Assembly (NCBI GenBank): GCA_025454835.1
Contig: JALONQ010000021.1
Location: 1 to 43,789 of the forward strand
Direction of reading: 5' to 3'
Source of the DNA: Bacteroidota bacterium
Lineage (GTDB): Bacteria > Bacteroidota > Ignavibacteria > UBA10030
DNA: 43,789 bases
This document shows positions 24,184-34,200 of the stretch, piece after piece; the first letter of the stretch is position 1, and every line of letters starts with the position of its first letter. The notes beneath the pieces were generated by a model that saw nothing but the letters and a program-made list of their open reading frames with translations, had not been told where the DNA came from and did no database searches. Position numbers and translations under genes: made by a program.

Positions 24184-25791
24184 ATGACTATCCAAAGAGG
24201 TGACGGAAAGACCGCCGTCTCATTGTTCGTCGACGGTCTCTCGCTGAAGTTCGTTCAACTCTCCTTGAAGGGGCGGAAGCTGACGTTGCGCGACTTCAAA
24301 ACGGTCGCGCTCGTCAAGAAGTTCGAAGAGAAGGAGATGGTGGGCGAGGGCGAAGAGGCCGCTGCGTTCGGCGATGCTCCCGCTTCGACGGACGCCTTTG
24401 GCGGCGGAGCATCGATGGAGGCTGGTCAAGATGAGGAGGCGAACTCCAACTCCACCGTCTTGCTGGGACTTCTGTCGGACCTCAACGGCAAACACTCGTT
24501 GAGCTACGCGCTCTCAGAGCCGGCGGTGACATACCAGGAATTCGAATCGGACTTCGGCCTCAAGGGAATGGCGCTTCGCAAGCGCATCGTGGAGGAGTTG
24601 GCGGCCAGTCGCGCCACACCGCCGGCGCTGGATTCCATCACCATCATTCCTCACGCCAGCGGCGGGCTTCTGACGGTCATCCGCGAGGACGGCCTTAACC
24701 TCTACGACCTGCTGACCGAGATCCGGGGCTTCCTCGGCAACAATGCGCCGAATCTTGGACATGTCGACAGCGCCGACGTGGCCCTCATCGAGATGATCCG
24801 GACCAACTACGAGGTCCAGGACGAAGAGGTAACGGTCGTCGTCTACGTCGGCCACGATTTCAGCCGGATCATCTTCATGCAGGGGAAGGAATACCTGCAC
24901 TTTGCGCCGATCATCAGCGAAGGGCACGAATCCCCGAACCTCGAGAACACGCTCTACAGTCGCATCCTGCTCGAGCAGGATAACATCGCCCTGGCGCGGA
25001 TGGACCGGATCATCCTCGCTGGCGAGGCGCACAAAGTGAATCTGCTCGAGTCGCTCGCGCCTCAATTCTCTTCGGCGCAGGTCGAGTACGCGCACATGCC
25101 GAACGTCGACCTGACGCCGTTCGATGGCTCCGTGGGCGAGGCGTTGTCGGAGTACGCCATTCCGCTCATGAACGCCTGGAAGGCGCTCGAGCCGAAGCGC
25201 AAGTCCTTCTTCGACACGAACCTCATTCCGGCCGCCATCGTCGAAGCGCAGAAGGTCTTCAAGCTGGCGTGGCACGGCTGGATCATGGCGCTGGCCATCA
25301 TCGGGTCGATCGTCTTTTTCTACAACGCCATCCTGGAACAGGGCGTCGCCATACGCCGCGCGAAGGAGGAATTGGACCAGAAGCAGCTTCGCTTGGCGGA
25401 TCTCGACCTCTTCCGGTCGCGAAAGGACGTGCTTCAGGGAGACATCAACCGGTACATCAATGCGACGACGACGTATGATTCCATCGCGCCTGGTGGCGAC
25501 CGGTGGAGCCGCATCCTCCACTACGTCGCGACCAGCGTCGAGGACCTTAACTCGATGTGGATCTATCACATCCGTCCCGACCCGCAGAACAAATCGATCA
25601 TCATTCTCTCCGGACGGTCGATCTACCGAACCCGGATCCCGCGTATCGCCAGCATCTTCGAACGGGCGACGCTGCGGGAGGTGCGTACGACGACCGTGCG
25701 GAACAAGATCGTCTACGAATTCGACATCGTCGTCGAGCGCGTCGACCGGCATGATATCCCCGAGCGTCCGTTCGACCCCAATCGCCGGTAA
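24184..25791 (+). CDS. PilM-PilN fusion-like pilus assembly protein
   Basis: A 535-residue protein. The N-terminal part resembles PilM, the actin-like cytoplasmic component: 'AVSLFVDGLSLKFVQLSL' aligns with the first phosphate loop, and 'VVVYVGHDFSRIIFMQGKEY' and 'MDRIILAGEAHKVNLLESLA' with later actin-fold segments. The usual DIGSSS-type nucleotide motif is not intact. An acidic, Gly/Ser/Ala-rich insert occupies residues about 55-95. A TM segment follows at about 362-385 ('WIMALAIIGSIVFFYNAILE'), then a coiled coil ('AIRRAKEELDQKQLRLADL') and a PilN-like periplasmic ferredoxin-type domain ('WIYHIRPDPQNKSIIILSG'). Normally PilM and PilN are separate proteins that bind one another. The position before a PilO-like gene supports this reading. 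Confidence 0.75.
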   Translation: MTIQRGDGKTAVSLFVDGLSLKFVQLSLKGRKLTLRDFKTVALVKKFEEKEMVGEGEEAAAFGDAPASTDAFGGGASMEAGQDEEANSNSTVLLGLLSDLNGKHSLSYALSEPAVTYQEFESDFGLKGMALRKRIVEELAASRATPPALDSITIIPHASGGLLTVIREDGLNLYDLLTEIRGFLGNNAPNLGHVDSADVALIEMIRTNYEVQDEEVTVVVYVGHDFSRIIFMQGKEYLHFAPIISEGHESPNLENTLYSRILLEQDNIALARMDRIILAGEAHKVNLLESLAPQFSSAQVEYAHMPNVDLTPFDGSVGEALSEYAIPLMNAWKALEPKRKSFFDTNLIPAAIVEAQKVFKLAWHGWIMALAIIGSIVFFYNAILEQGVAIRRAKEELDQKQLRLADLDLFRSRKDVLQGDINRYINATTTYDSIAPGGDRWSRILHYVATSVEDLNSMWIYHIRPDPQNKSIIILSGRSIYRTRIPRIASIFERATLREVRTTTVRNKIVYEFDIVVERVDRHDIPERPFDPNRR

Positions 25792-25808
25792 TTCACCGCG
25801 GAGGCATC

Positions 25809-26705
25809 GTGACCTACAAGATTCGTAATACGATCGCGCTCGCCGTCGTCTGGCTGTTGTTTGCCGGCGGTGGAGCCTTCTGGTACTATTTCTGGCAGCC
25901 GCGCGAGCTCAATACGCTCGTCAATCAGGTCAAGGCGATCGACAAAGAACTCGACAATCTCCCGATCTTGACGGAAGAGGTGCAGCGCCTGACCGTCCAG
26001 TTTCAGGACGTGAAACGCCGTTACGATTCCCGCAGCAAGGAGATCCCGGAGTTCGACGTGTCGTCGCAGACGTACGGCTACATGAGCCGCGGCATCGACG
26101 TGGCCGGATTCCTCAAGTTCGACATGAAGTTCCTCGGAACGCAGGAGGGGCCGGGCTACGGGTTCAACGCGTACAAGCTTGAGCAGGGAGAAGCGCAGTT
26201 CGACAACCTGTACCGGTTCGTCTATTTCCTTGAGAATGGCCGTCGGCTCTACAAGATCTCGACCCTCTCGCTTGAGTACAAGGATGCCGTCGATACCGAG
26301 ACGAAGGAAACGAGCAAGTGGATCGCGTTCGACATGGAGCTCCACGCGTACTACGTGCGCGGCATTCCCGAGCTTGGCACGTCGCTGGCGGCGCGCAGCC
26401 TCACGGTCGTCCCGGCGCCGTTCGATCCGTTCGACCCGCTCATCGTCCCGACGATCGCGGCTGAGGCCCCGACGGGCGAAATGAACCCGCGGATCCTCGA
26501 AGTGAAGGCGGTCCTGCCGGGCAAAGCCTTCGTGCTGTATGACAACGAGCTGATCGTCCTGCAGCTCGGCGACCGCGTCTGGCGCGGCGCCGTCAGCGCC
26601 ATCGACCCTCGTACGAGCTCCGTGGAGTTCACGCTCAACGAAGGCGGCGTGATCACGAAAGTATCCAAGCAGATCAAATTTGATCGTCGAAGGAGGCTCC
26701 GGTGA
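25809..26705 (+). CDS. PilO-like protein, possibly with a PilP-like C-terminal domain
   Basis: A 298-residue protein beginning at GTG 25809, 17 bp after the PilM-PilN gene. A TM segment lies at residues 8-28 ('IALAVVWLLFAGGGAFWYYF'), followed by a coiled coil ('LVNQVKAIDKELDNLPILTE') and a PilO-type domain ('NLYRFVYFLENGRRLYKIST', 'WIAFDMELHAYYVRGIP'). From about residue 225 a separate beta-rich segment, 'LVLQLGDRVWRGAVSAIDP'-like in layout, resembles PilP or the GspC homology region, which links the inner membrane to the secretin. The sequence is divergent, so the call rests on topology, gene order and secondary pattern. The stop overlaps the secretin start. Confidence 0.65.
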   Translation: MTYKIRNTIALAVVWLLFAGGGAFWYYFWQPRELNTLVNQVKAIDKELDNLPILTEEVQRLTVQFQDVKRRYDSRSKEIPEFDVSSQTYGYMSRGIDVAGFLKFDMKFLGTQEGPGYGFNAYKLEQGEAQFDNLYRFVYFLENGRRLYKISTLSLEYKDAVDTETKETSKWIAFDMELHAYYVRGIPELGTSLAARSLTVVPAPFDPFDPLIVPTIAAEAPTGEMNPRILEVKAVLPGKAFVLYDNELIVLQLGDRVWRGAVSAIDPRTSSVEFTLNEGGVITKVSKQIKFDRRRRLR

Positions 26706-28018
26706 AATCCACACGCGTAGTGATCCTGCTCTTTGCCGCCGCGCTGATGGTGGCGTCAGCGATGGCCCAGACCCAATCCCAACTGCGTCGAGCAGCACAG
26801 GGAAAAGAAGGGGCGTCAGCGGACGAAGTCGTATCGTTCCGAGCGGACGTGCCCTTCGAGCAGGCGATCAAGTCGCTTGGAGAGCTCTGGAAATCGAAGG
26901 CGGGCAAGATCGTCGTTGACCGATCGGGTCCGAAAGAGTCCGATAAACAGGTCGGTGTGAACATCGAAGCTATGTATTGGAAGGATGCATTCGAGCTCAT
27001 CCTCAGATCCAACAAGTTCTGGTACAACCAGTTCGAAGAGCATGTGGAAGTGGTGACCCTCGAAGAAGCAGGTCGCCCGTCTCAAACTGATACGAAGACG
27101 GTCGAGCAGGCCAAGACGAGCGGTGTGCCGACCGTGACGCCGCCCACACCAACACAAGCTCCGGCCACCCAAATTGCCGCCAAGGTCGATTCGGCCGAAT
27201 TCTACTTCAAGGAGCGGGAGATCACCATCTCCAGCATCTTCTTTGAGGTGGATCGAACGAAGCTCGCGCAGACGGGGATCGGGTTTTCCATCTTTCGCGG
27301 AAAGGGGCTCAACCTCGGCATTGAGTTTTCGGGAGCCGACAGGATCTCGACGCCGATCCTGAGCGCGAATCTGAACCCGCGCGACAAACGCCTCGCCGTC
27401 GATATCGACGCGGCGCTGAACGTTTTCGAGAGCGAGCAACTGGGGGAGGTGATCGCGCGACCGCAGATCACCGTACGCAACGGAACATCATCGAAACTGC
27501 AAAGCGGTCAGAATTTCTCCGTCCAGCTTCGCGATTTCTCGGGGAATGTCGTCAACACGTTCTACGAGACGGGCACGATCCTGACCGTCATGCCAAAAGT
27601 CTGGAAGTTCCAGGACAAAGAGTTCATCTCGCTGTCCTACAAGATCGAACGGAGCACGCCGCTGCCATCGGCCACCTCGATCTTCGTCAACAAGACCGAG
27701 GCGTCGGGCAACCTGATGCTCCTCGACGGCGAAGAGGCCTACGTCGGAGGGTTGTATTCGACTGAGGAATCGATCACTAGGGAGGGTGTGCCCGTCCTGA
27801 AGGACCTGCCGTGGTGGGTCTTCGGTCTGCGATATCTGTTCGGCTACGATGCGACGAACTACAAGAAGAAAGAGCTCGTCGTCCTCATGCGCGCACAAAT
27901 GGTGCCGCTTCTCGAAGATCGCCTCAAGGCAGGGCCGGCGCAGCAGACCTTGGAGAATGCTTTGAAAGATATCAACCAGGATCTGCAGAAACGGACGACG
28001 CAGAAGAAAGTACAATAG
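26702..28018 (+). CDS. Secretin (PilQ/GspD family), short form
   Basis: A 438-residue secretin. GTG 26702 overlaps the upstream stop (GTGA) and is preceded by GAAGGAGG (26689-26696), an excellent ribosome site. A signal peptide 'VVILLFAAALMVASAMAQ' is followed by an N-domain-like region ('DVPFEQAIKSLGELW', 'MYWKDAFELILRSNKFWY'), a Pro/Thr linker (about 140-160) and the secretin domain. The latter has 'QLGEVIARPQITVRNGTSS', 'VMPKVWKF', 'LLDGEEAYVGGLYS', 'GVPVLKDLPW' and 'KKKELVVLMRAQMV'. Canonical PilQ/GspD proteins have 600-700 residues, so several N domains are missing. It should form the outer-membrane gate of this system. Confidence 0.9.
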   Translation: MKSTRVVILLFAAALMVASAMAQTQSQLRRAAQGKEGASADEVVSFRADVPFEQAIKSLGELWKSKAGKIVVDRSGPKESDKQVGVNIEAMYWKDAFELILRSNKFWYNQFEEHVEVVTLEEAGRPSQTDTKTVEQAKTSGVPTVTPPTPTQAPATQIAAKVDSAEFYFKEREITISSIFFEVDRTKLAQTGIGFSIFRGKGLNLGIEFSGADRISTPILSANLNPRDKRLAVDIDAALNVFESEQLGEVIARPQITVRNGTSSKLQSGQNFSVQLRDFSGNVVNTFYETGTILTVMPKVWKFQDKEFISLSYKIERSTPLPSATSIFVNKTEASGNLMLLDGEEAYVGGLYSTEESITREGVPVLKDLPWWVFGLRYLFGYDATNYKKKELVVLMRAQMVPLLEDRLKAGPAQQTLENALKDINQDLQKRTTQKKVQ

Positions 28019-28252
28019 GGGAACGGATCACGGGCGTGGTCTGAGAGTGAGGTGCACGGTTCGCGAGTCCCGGATCCTTGATTCCACGTTCTCGCGCGAA
28101 TCTCGTTTTCGGATCTGCCAGCGCATGAGAAACGAACCCTCGTCCCTGCTCGACTGCGTGGCGCGCGGGCTCGCTTCCGGCATATGGTCTTTCTCGGGTA
28201 GCGGCACTGGGTCAAAAAGAGTTCCACACGCATCTGGTCACGGGAGGATGGC

Positions 28253-31200
28253 ATGAAGTACGGACGATCGATCACGCGCCTCATTACCGCCTTGTTATTG
28301 CTGGTCATGGCCTGTCAGAACCCGGAAGAGGAAGGTCCGGGAGGCGGCACGACCCAGCGATCGAACATCGCGGGCACGGTCCTGAGGAGCGACAATAGCA
28401 CCGGAGTTCCTGGGGTGATCGTTCGCGATATCACGCAGGCGAACAAGATCGACACCACGGACGCCTTAGGTGTGTTCTCCATCCCCTACGACCTTCCGGC
28501 GGGCCAGTCGTATTCCACCACGATCTTCGGCACCCGGCCAGGATTCGGGAATGACTCTGCTGCCGTGACGATCGTGGCTGGACGCGATACCTCGGTGCTC
28601 CTCGTCCTGGTGGCTGATAGCACCAGCCCTCCGACGACGGCGGGATCGACCTCGGGCCAGCCGGCCAGCATCGTGCTCGTCGGGACCGACGTCAATTCGA
28701 TCTCGATCCGAGGCACAGGCGTCAATGAATCGGCCCTCCTGACGTTCGAGGTCCGCGACTCGCTCGGCAATCCGGTCTTGGGAGGCAGCGGACCGATCGT
28801 TCGCTTCTCGCTTCTTGGCGCCCCCGGCGGAGGAGAGTATCTCTATCCCGATAGCGGTCGGGTGAGCGGAACCTCAGGCCGCGTCTCGACACGATTGAAT
28901 TCCGGAACGCGTCCTGGCGTCATCCAGGTCGTCGCGACGACCCGCAACGATTCCGTCCTCTCTTCGCCAGCCCGCGTCACGATTGCGAGCGGACCTCCGT
29001 ACGGTCCGAACGCCTCCATCAGCCGGAAAGATGCCAACCTCCCGGGCCTCTTGTATGACAATGAGCGGACCACCATCTCGGTGTTGCTCGGCGACCGCTA
29101 CCAGAACCCCGTGCCAGCAGGGACGGCCGTATATTTCACGACCACCGGCGGTATCATCCAGCCGACCGCGTACACCGACGCCGACGGCGGCGCCAGTGTC
29201 GAACTGATCACGGCCAACCCGCGTCCGGCGGGTGGCGTGGCGATCATCTACGCCCGGACGATCGGCGATACGGCCGCACGCAGGGCTGACAGTCTGATCC
29301 AGTTGCAGATCCCCGTCGTCTTCTCGGGTACGACGCTGATCATTGCTCCGACGGCCGCGTTCGCCGTGCCCGACAGCGGCTCGTACTCTTTCGCGTATCA
29401 GGTGCAGGATGCCAACGGCAATCCGCTCGTGGCCGGGACCACGATCAAGGTTTCGCTGAGCGGTCCGGGTGCATCGGAGCTGGAGGCGCAGGGAGACGTC
29501 GACGTGACCATGCGGGACACCGACGACCCGACCAAGACAGATTTCAACGCGACGATCGTGGACAAGACGCGCGGCGGGACCGGCGGATCGTTCACCGTGA
29601 CCATCGAAGTCAAGGGACGTAATGGCGATGCGACGCACACGTTTGCCGGGCTTGCGTTGTCGACCGGCGGCGGCGCTTCGGTTCCGGGCAGCACGAGCAT
29701 ACCCCGCAGCATCAGCCTCAACACCATCAGCGCGCGCACGCTGTCGGTCAAGGGAACGGGCGCCAACGAGTCAACTCGGTTGACGTTTGTCGTGCGAGAT
29801 TCGCTCGGCAACCCCGTCGGGAATCCGCTCGACCCGACGGTCAAGGCATACGTCACGTTCTCGATCAATCCGTCGACCGGTCTGGGCGGCGCGTTCGTCC
29901 TGCCCACCGGCGACTCGACCGACGTCAATGGACAGGTCGGCGTGACGTTCAACTCGGGGTCTCAGGCGGGTGTGGTGCAGGTGGTGGCGACGACGTTGAC
30001 GGGGGCCGGTCCGATCACGGCTTCCCCAGTACAACTCACGATCCAAGGCGGTCTTCCGACGCAATCGCGGTTCATTACATCCTTGGACCGCGTGAACATG
30101 CCGGGATTGCTGAAGCCGGGTCCTGTGGGCACGATCACCGTGCAAGCCGCCGACGAATTCGGCAATGCCGTCCAAACCGGCACGGCCATCTATTTTAGTA
30201 CTTCGCTCGGGCTGATCAAAGCCTCTGCGACGACCGATGATGCCGGCCGGGCAACGGCCCAACTGAGCGGCGGTGTGGATGGAGCGTCAAATGGCGCCGG
30301 CTATGTGACCGTTCAGACCCTCGGCAAAGTCGGAGAGGTCGTACGCGATTCGCTGCCGTTCCTCTTCACGGGCCCAGTGCAGATCCTCAACAAGCCTTCG
30401 GCCGGGTTCTCGATCGACGATGCTGGAGCGTATAACTTCTCATTCAGAGTCGCGGACATCAACGGAAATCCTCCCTCATCCGGAACGACCGTCACAGTCA
30501 CGGCTGAAGGTGAAGGCGCCGGCGGGTTGACGGTCACGACGGGCGGCACGCTGACCTTCCCCGACACGCGCGACTCGATGCGGACCTTCTATACGGTCTC
30601 GGTTCGGGACAAGGAGGTCGGCGGTCCGTCAGGCCCGGTCACGTTCACGATCAACGTGGCGGGTGAGAACGGTAACGAGACGTACAGCTTCACGGGCCAG
30701 GTCCTCGGCGCAGGTCAAACGGCCGGCACGGTGGCTGCACGCCGACCGGCGACGTTGGAGCTCGTGTCGAACTCCAATCCATCTGTTTCGATCCGCGGGA
30801 CCGGCTCGAGAGAATCATCGACGTTGACCTTCGCGGTCAAGGACTCCCTCGGACAGCCCATCAATGCCGGGGGCCGGGCGCTCGTGACGTTCGCCCTCGC
30901 GCCCGCCGGCGGGCTCGGCGGCGGTGAGTTTCTTTCGACGACGGGCGACTCGACCGACGACAACGGCATAATTTCGGTCACCTTCAGCGCCGGCACCAGG
31001 GCCGGTGTGCTGCAGGTAGTGGCAAAGACGACGGCCCCTGGCCGTCCGGACACGATCTTCTCGTCGCCGGTACGGCTGACGATCTCCGGCGGCTTGCCCA
31101 GCGCCAGCCGCGTGGTGGCGACCCTGTCGCGCATCAATATCCCGGGTCTGGTCAAGACAGGCCCCCTGGCGACGGTGAGCGTGCAGGCGGGCGACCAATT

Positions 31201-34200
31201 CAACAACCCCGTCCAGTCTGGGACAGCGTTCTATTTCACGACAGGCCTCGGCCTTATCCAGGCCACGGCGACGACGAATGACAACGGTCAGGCCTCGGTC
31301 CAGTTGAGCGGCGGCGTGGTCGGCAGCCCGGCCCCGAGCGATACCGTGACCGTGCAGACGGTCGGTGTTGGAGGGGCCTCGATTGTCAAGAAGCTTCCGT
31401 TCATTTTCACCGGTGCGCCGTTGATCACCGGATTGCCAGCACCTGGCTTCACCATTGCCGACAGCGGTTCGTACTCATTCACTTTCACCGTGGCTGATGC
31501 GAACGGCAATCCGCTCTCGGCGGGTTCCACAGTCCAAGTGACCGTTGAAGGAGACGGTTCCGGCGGTTTGGATCTGGCGGGAGACGTGAGCCGGACCCTG
31601 CCGGACACGCGTAACGCGAGTTTCACGAGCTTCTCCGTGACGGCGCAGGACAAGGACCGCGGCGGTCCGTCGGGCTTGGTGCGCTTCAAGATCTCGGTGA
31701 CGGGTGAGAATGGCACGGCCGAGGCGACCCTTGCGGGATCGCAGTTGACGACGGGGCAGTCGGCCACGGGCCCGGCTTCGCGGTACGTGGCGACGCTCGA
31801 GCTCGAATCGATCTCACGGAGCAACCTGTCCATTCGTGGCACGGGTGCGGCGGAGGTCTCGACCCTGACGTTCTCGGCGAAGGACTCGACCGGGATCGCA
31901 TTGGACAAGAACAATCGAGCTTTCGTTCAGTTCTCGCTGCTGCCGTTGGGCGGGCTTGGCGGAGGTGAGTTCCTCTCCGTGACGGCCGACTCCACGAATG
32001 ACAACGGACGCGTCTCGGTGACGATCAATGCCGGCACGAAGTCCGGGGTGCTCCAAGTTCGTGCGCGAACCACGGCATTGACCCGGCCCGATACGGTCTT
32101 TTCTTCGCCCGTGCGGCTGACCATCTCTGGGGGCCTGCCCGATTCGCAGAGGGTCGTCGTGGGGCTTTCGCGGGTCAATATGCCAGGCCTGATCCAGTCG
32201 GGTCCGATCGGAACGGTGAGCGTACAGGCGGGTGACAAGCATAACAATCCCGCGCAGACCGGTACGGCGTTCTATTTCACGACGAACTTGGGCCTGATCC
32301 AGGCCAACGCTTCGACGAACGACGCTGGCCAGGCCACGGCGCAATTGAGCGGCGGCGTGGTGGGCGCATCGACCGGTGCGGGGACGATCACGGTGCAGAC
32401 GGTGGGCGAGAATGGCACATCGATCGTGAAGACCCTGCCGTTCCTTTTCACGGGGGCGACTCAGATCACGAACACGCCGGCAAGCGGATTCACGATCTCC
32501 GACAGCGGTACGTACAGCTTCTCGTTCAGAGTTGCCGATGCCAACGGAAACCCGCTGGTGCAGGGCTCGACGATCCAGGTGACGGCAGAGGGGCCGGGGG
32601 CTGGCGGCATTGCCCTTTCCGGGGACTTCAGCAGAATCATGCCCGACACCCGTGACACGAGCCTGAGAACCTTCAACGTGACGGCGACCGATCAATCCTC
32701 GGGAGGACCATCGGGAGCCGTCGTCTTCAGGATCAGCGTGACCAGCCAGAACGGTGATGGAACATACTCTTGGAATGGCGCGCAGTTGGCAGCCGGTCAG
32801 TCGCCATCGGCGGCTGGAGGCTCCGGGTATGCGGGAAGTATTGAGCTGGTGAATGCCCAGCCCCTGTCACGCATCCTTTCTGTTCGAGGTACTGGTTCCA
32901 ACGAGACGGCGACACTCACGTTTGTCGTCAAAGATAGCCTTGGGAATCCGGTCGACGCTTCCCATGCGGCGACGGTGACGTTCTCGGTCATGGGTGGGCC
33001 AGGCGGAGGAGAGTCACTGTTCCCCACGAGCGTGCAGACGAGTTCTTCAGGCGTCGTTTCCACCGTCCTGAGCTCCGGAACGAAAGCAGGTGTGGTTCAG
33101 ATACGGGCAGAGATCACGATCGGTGCCACCACGATCCGATCTGCCCCGGTGGTGTTCACGATTCACGGAGGATTGCCAGTGCTCTCCGGAATGACCGTGT
33201 GGACAAGCGCCCAGAACTACAGCTTTTACGTACCTGAGGGCACCGAGGTTGGCAGGATCTTCGCGAGGTTCGGAGACCGATACGGCAACCCGGTGCAGCC
33301 CAATACCGCCGTATACTTCAAGACCAATGGAGGTGTGATCACGGCTGCCGGGTTCACGACAGAGACTGGTTTGGCCCAGGCTACGCTGTATGGCGGAGAA
33401 CCGTTCCCGCCAGGCGGGATCGACACCGTGACGATCTCGACGGTTGATGAAAGCGGCACAAGCATCAGCAAGCTGGTGACGTTTGTGTTCTCTCGCGGTC
33501 CGGTCGTTACCGTACCATCTGTGCCGACCGATACCATCACGATCCTGGACGGGGGATTCATCGACCTTGACTATGTCGTGGCTGACGCGATCGGCAATCC
33601 TCTCGCTCAAGGCAACAACGTCGCGGTGTCGGTGAGTTCGCTCTCGGGGGCCTCGGCGGGAGTGTCGACAAGCGGTGACGTGAGCTTTGTCACGTCGGAC
33701 GCAAGGCTCGTGGCCGCCACGAAGCGTCGCGTTCGCCTCGCGGACAATACGCCGAACGGCGGAGTCTCCGGCCTCTTCGAGGTGACGATCACGGTCAACG
33801 GCCCCAATGGTTCGACGTCGAAAAAGATCTACGGCAACCTCGGGGCGCCTCAGGCTATCACGCCGCCGTCGCCGACGGTGAAGAATCCGGCCCAGATCGC
33901 CTTCATCGGCGTTTCGTCTCCCGACATCTTCGTGTCCGGCGTGGGTGCGCTTGAGAATTCGGTGATCACCTATGAGGTGCGCGATTCGCTGGGCAACGCG
34001 ATCGAAGCGACGCCTCGTTCGTTTGTGAACTTCTCGCTGACATTCTTCCCGAACACCTGGGTCCCGGGCGGGACAAGTCCATTCTTGATCCCTGGATCGG
34101 ACAGCACCGACAATTCCGGCCGCGCGCGCGTGTCTTTGTCTTCGGGTTCGCGTGCCGGCGTTGTCCAGATCGTCGCCAGGACGGTTGTCGGGGTGAGCAC

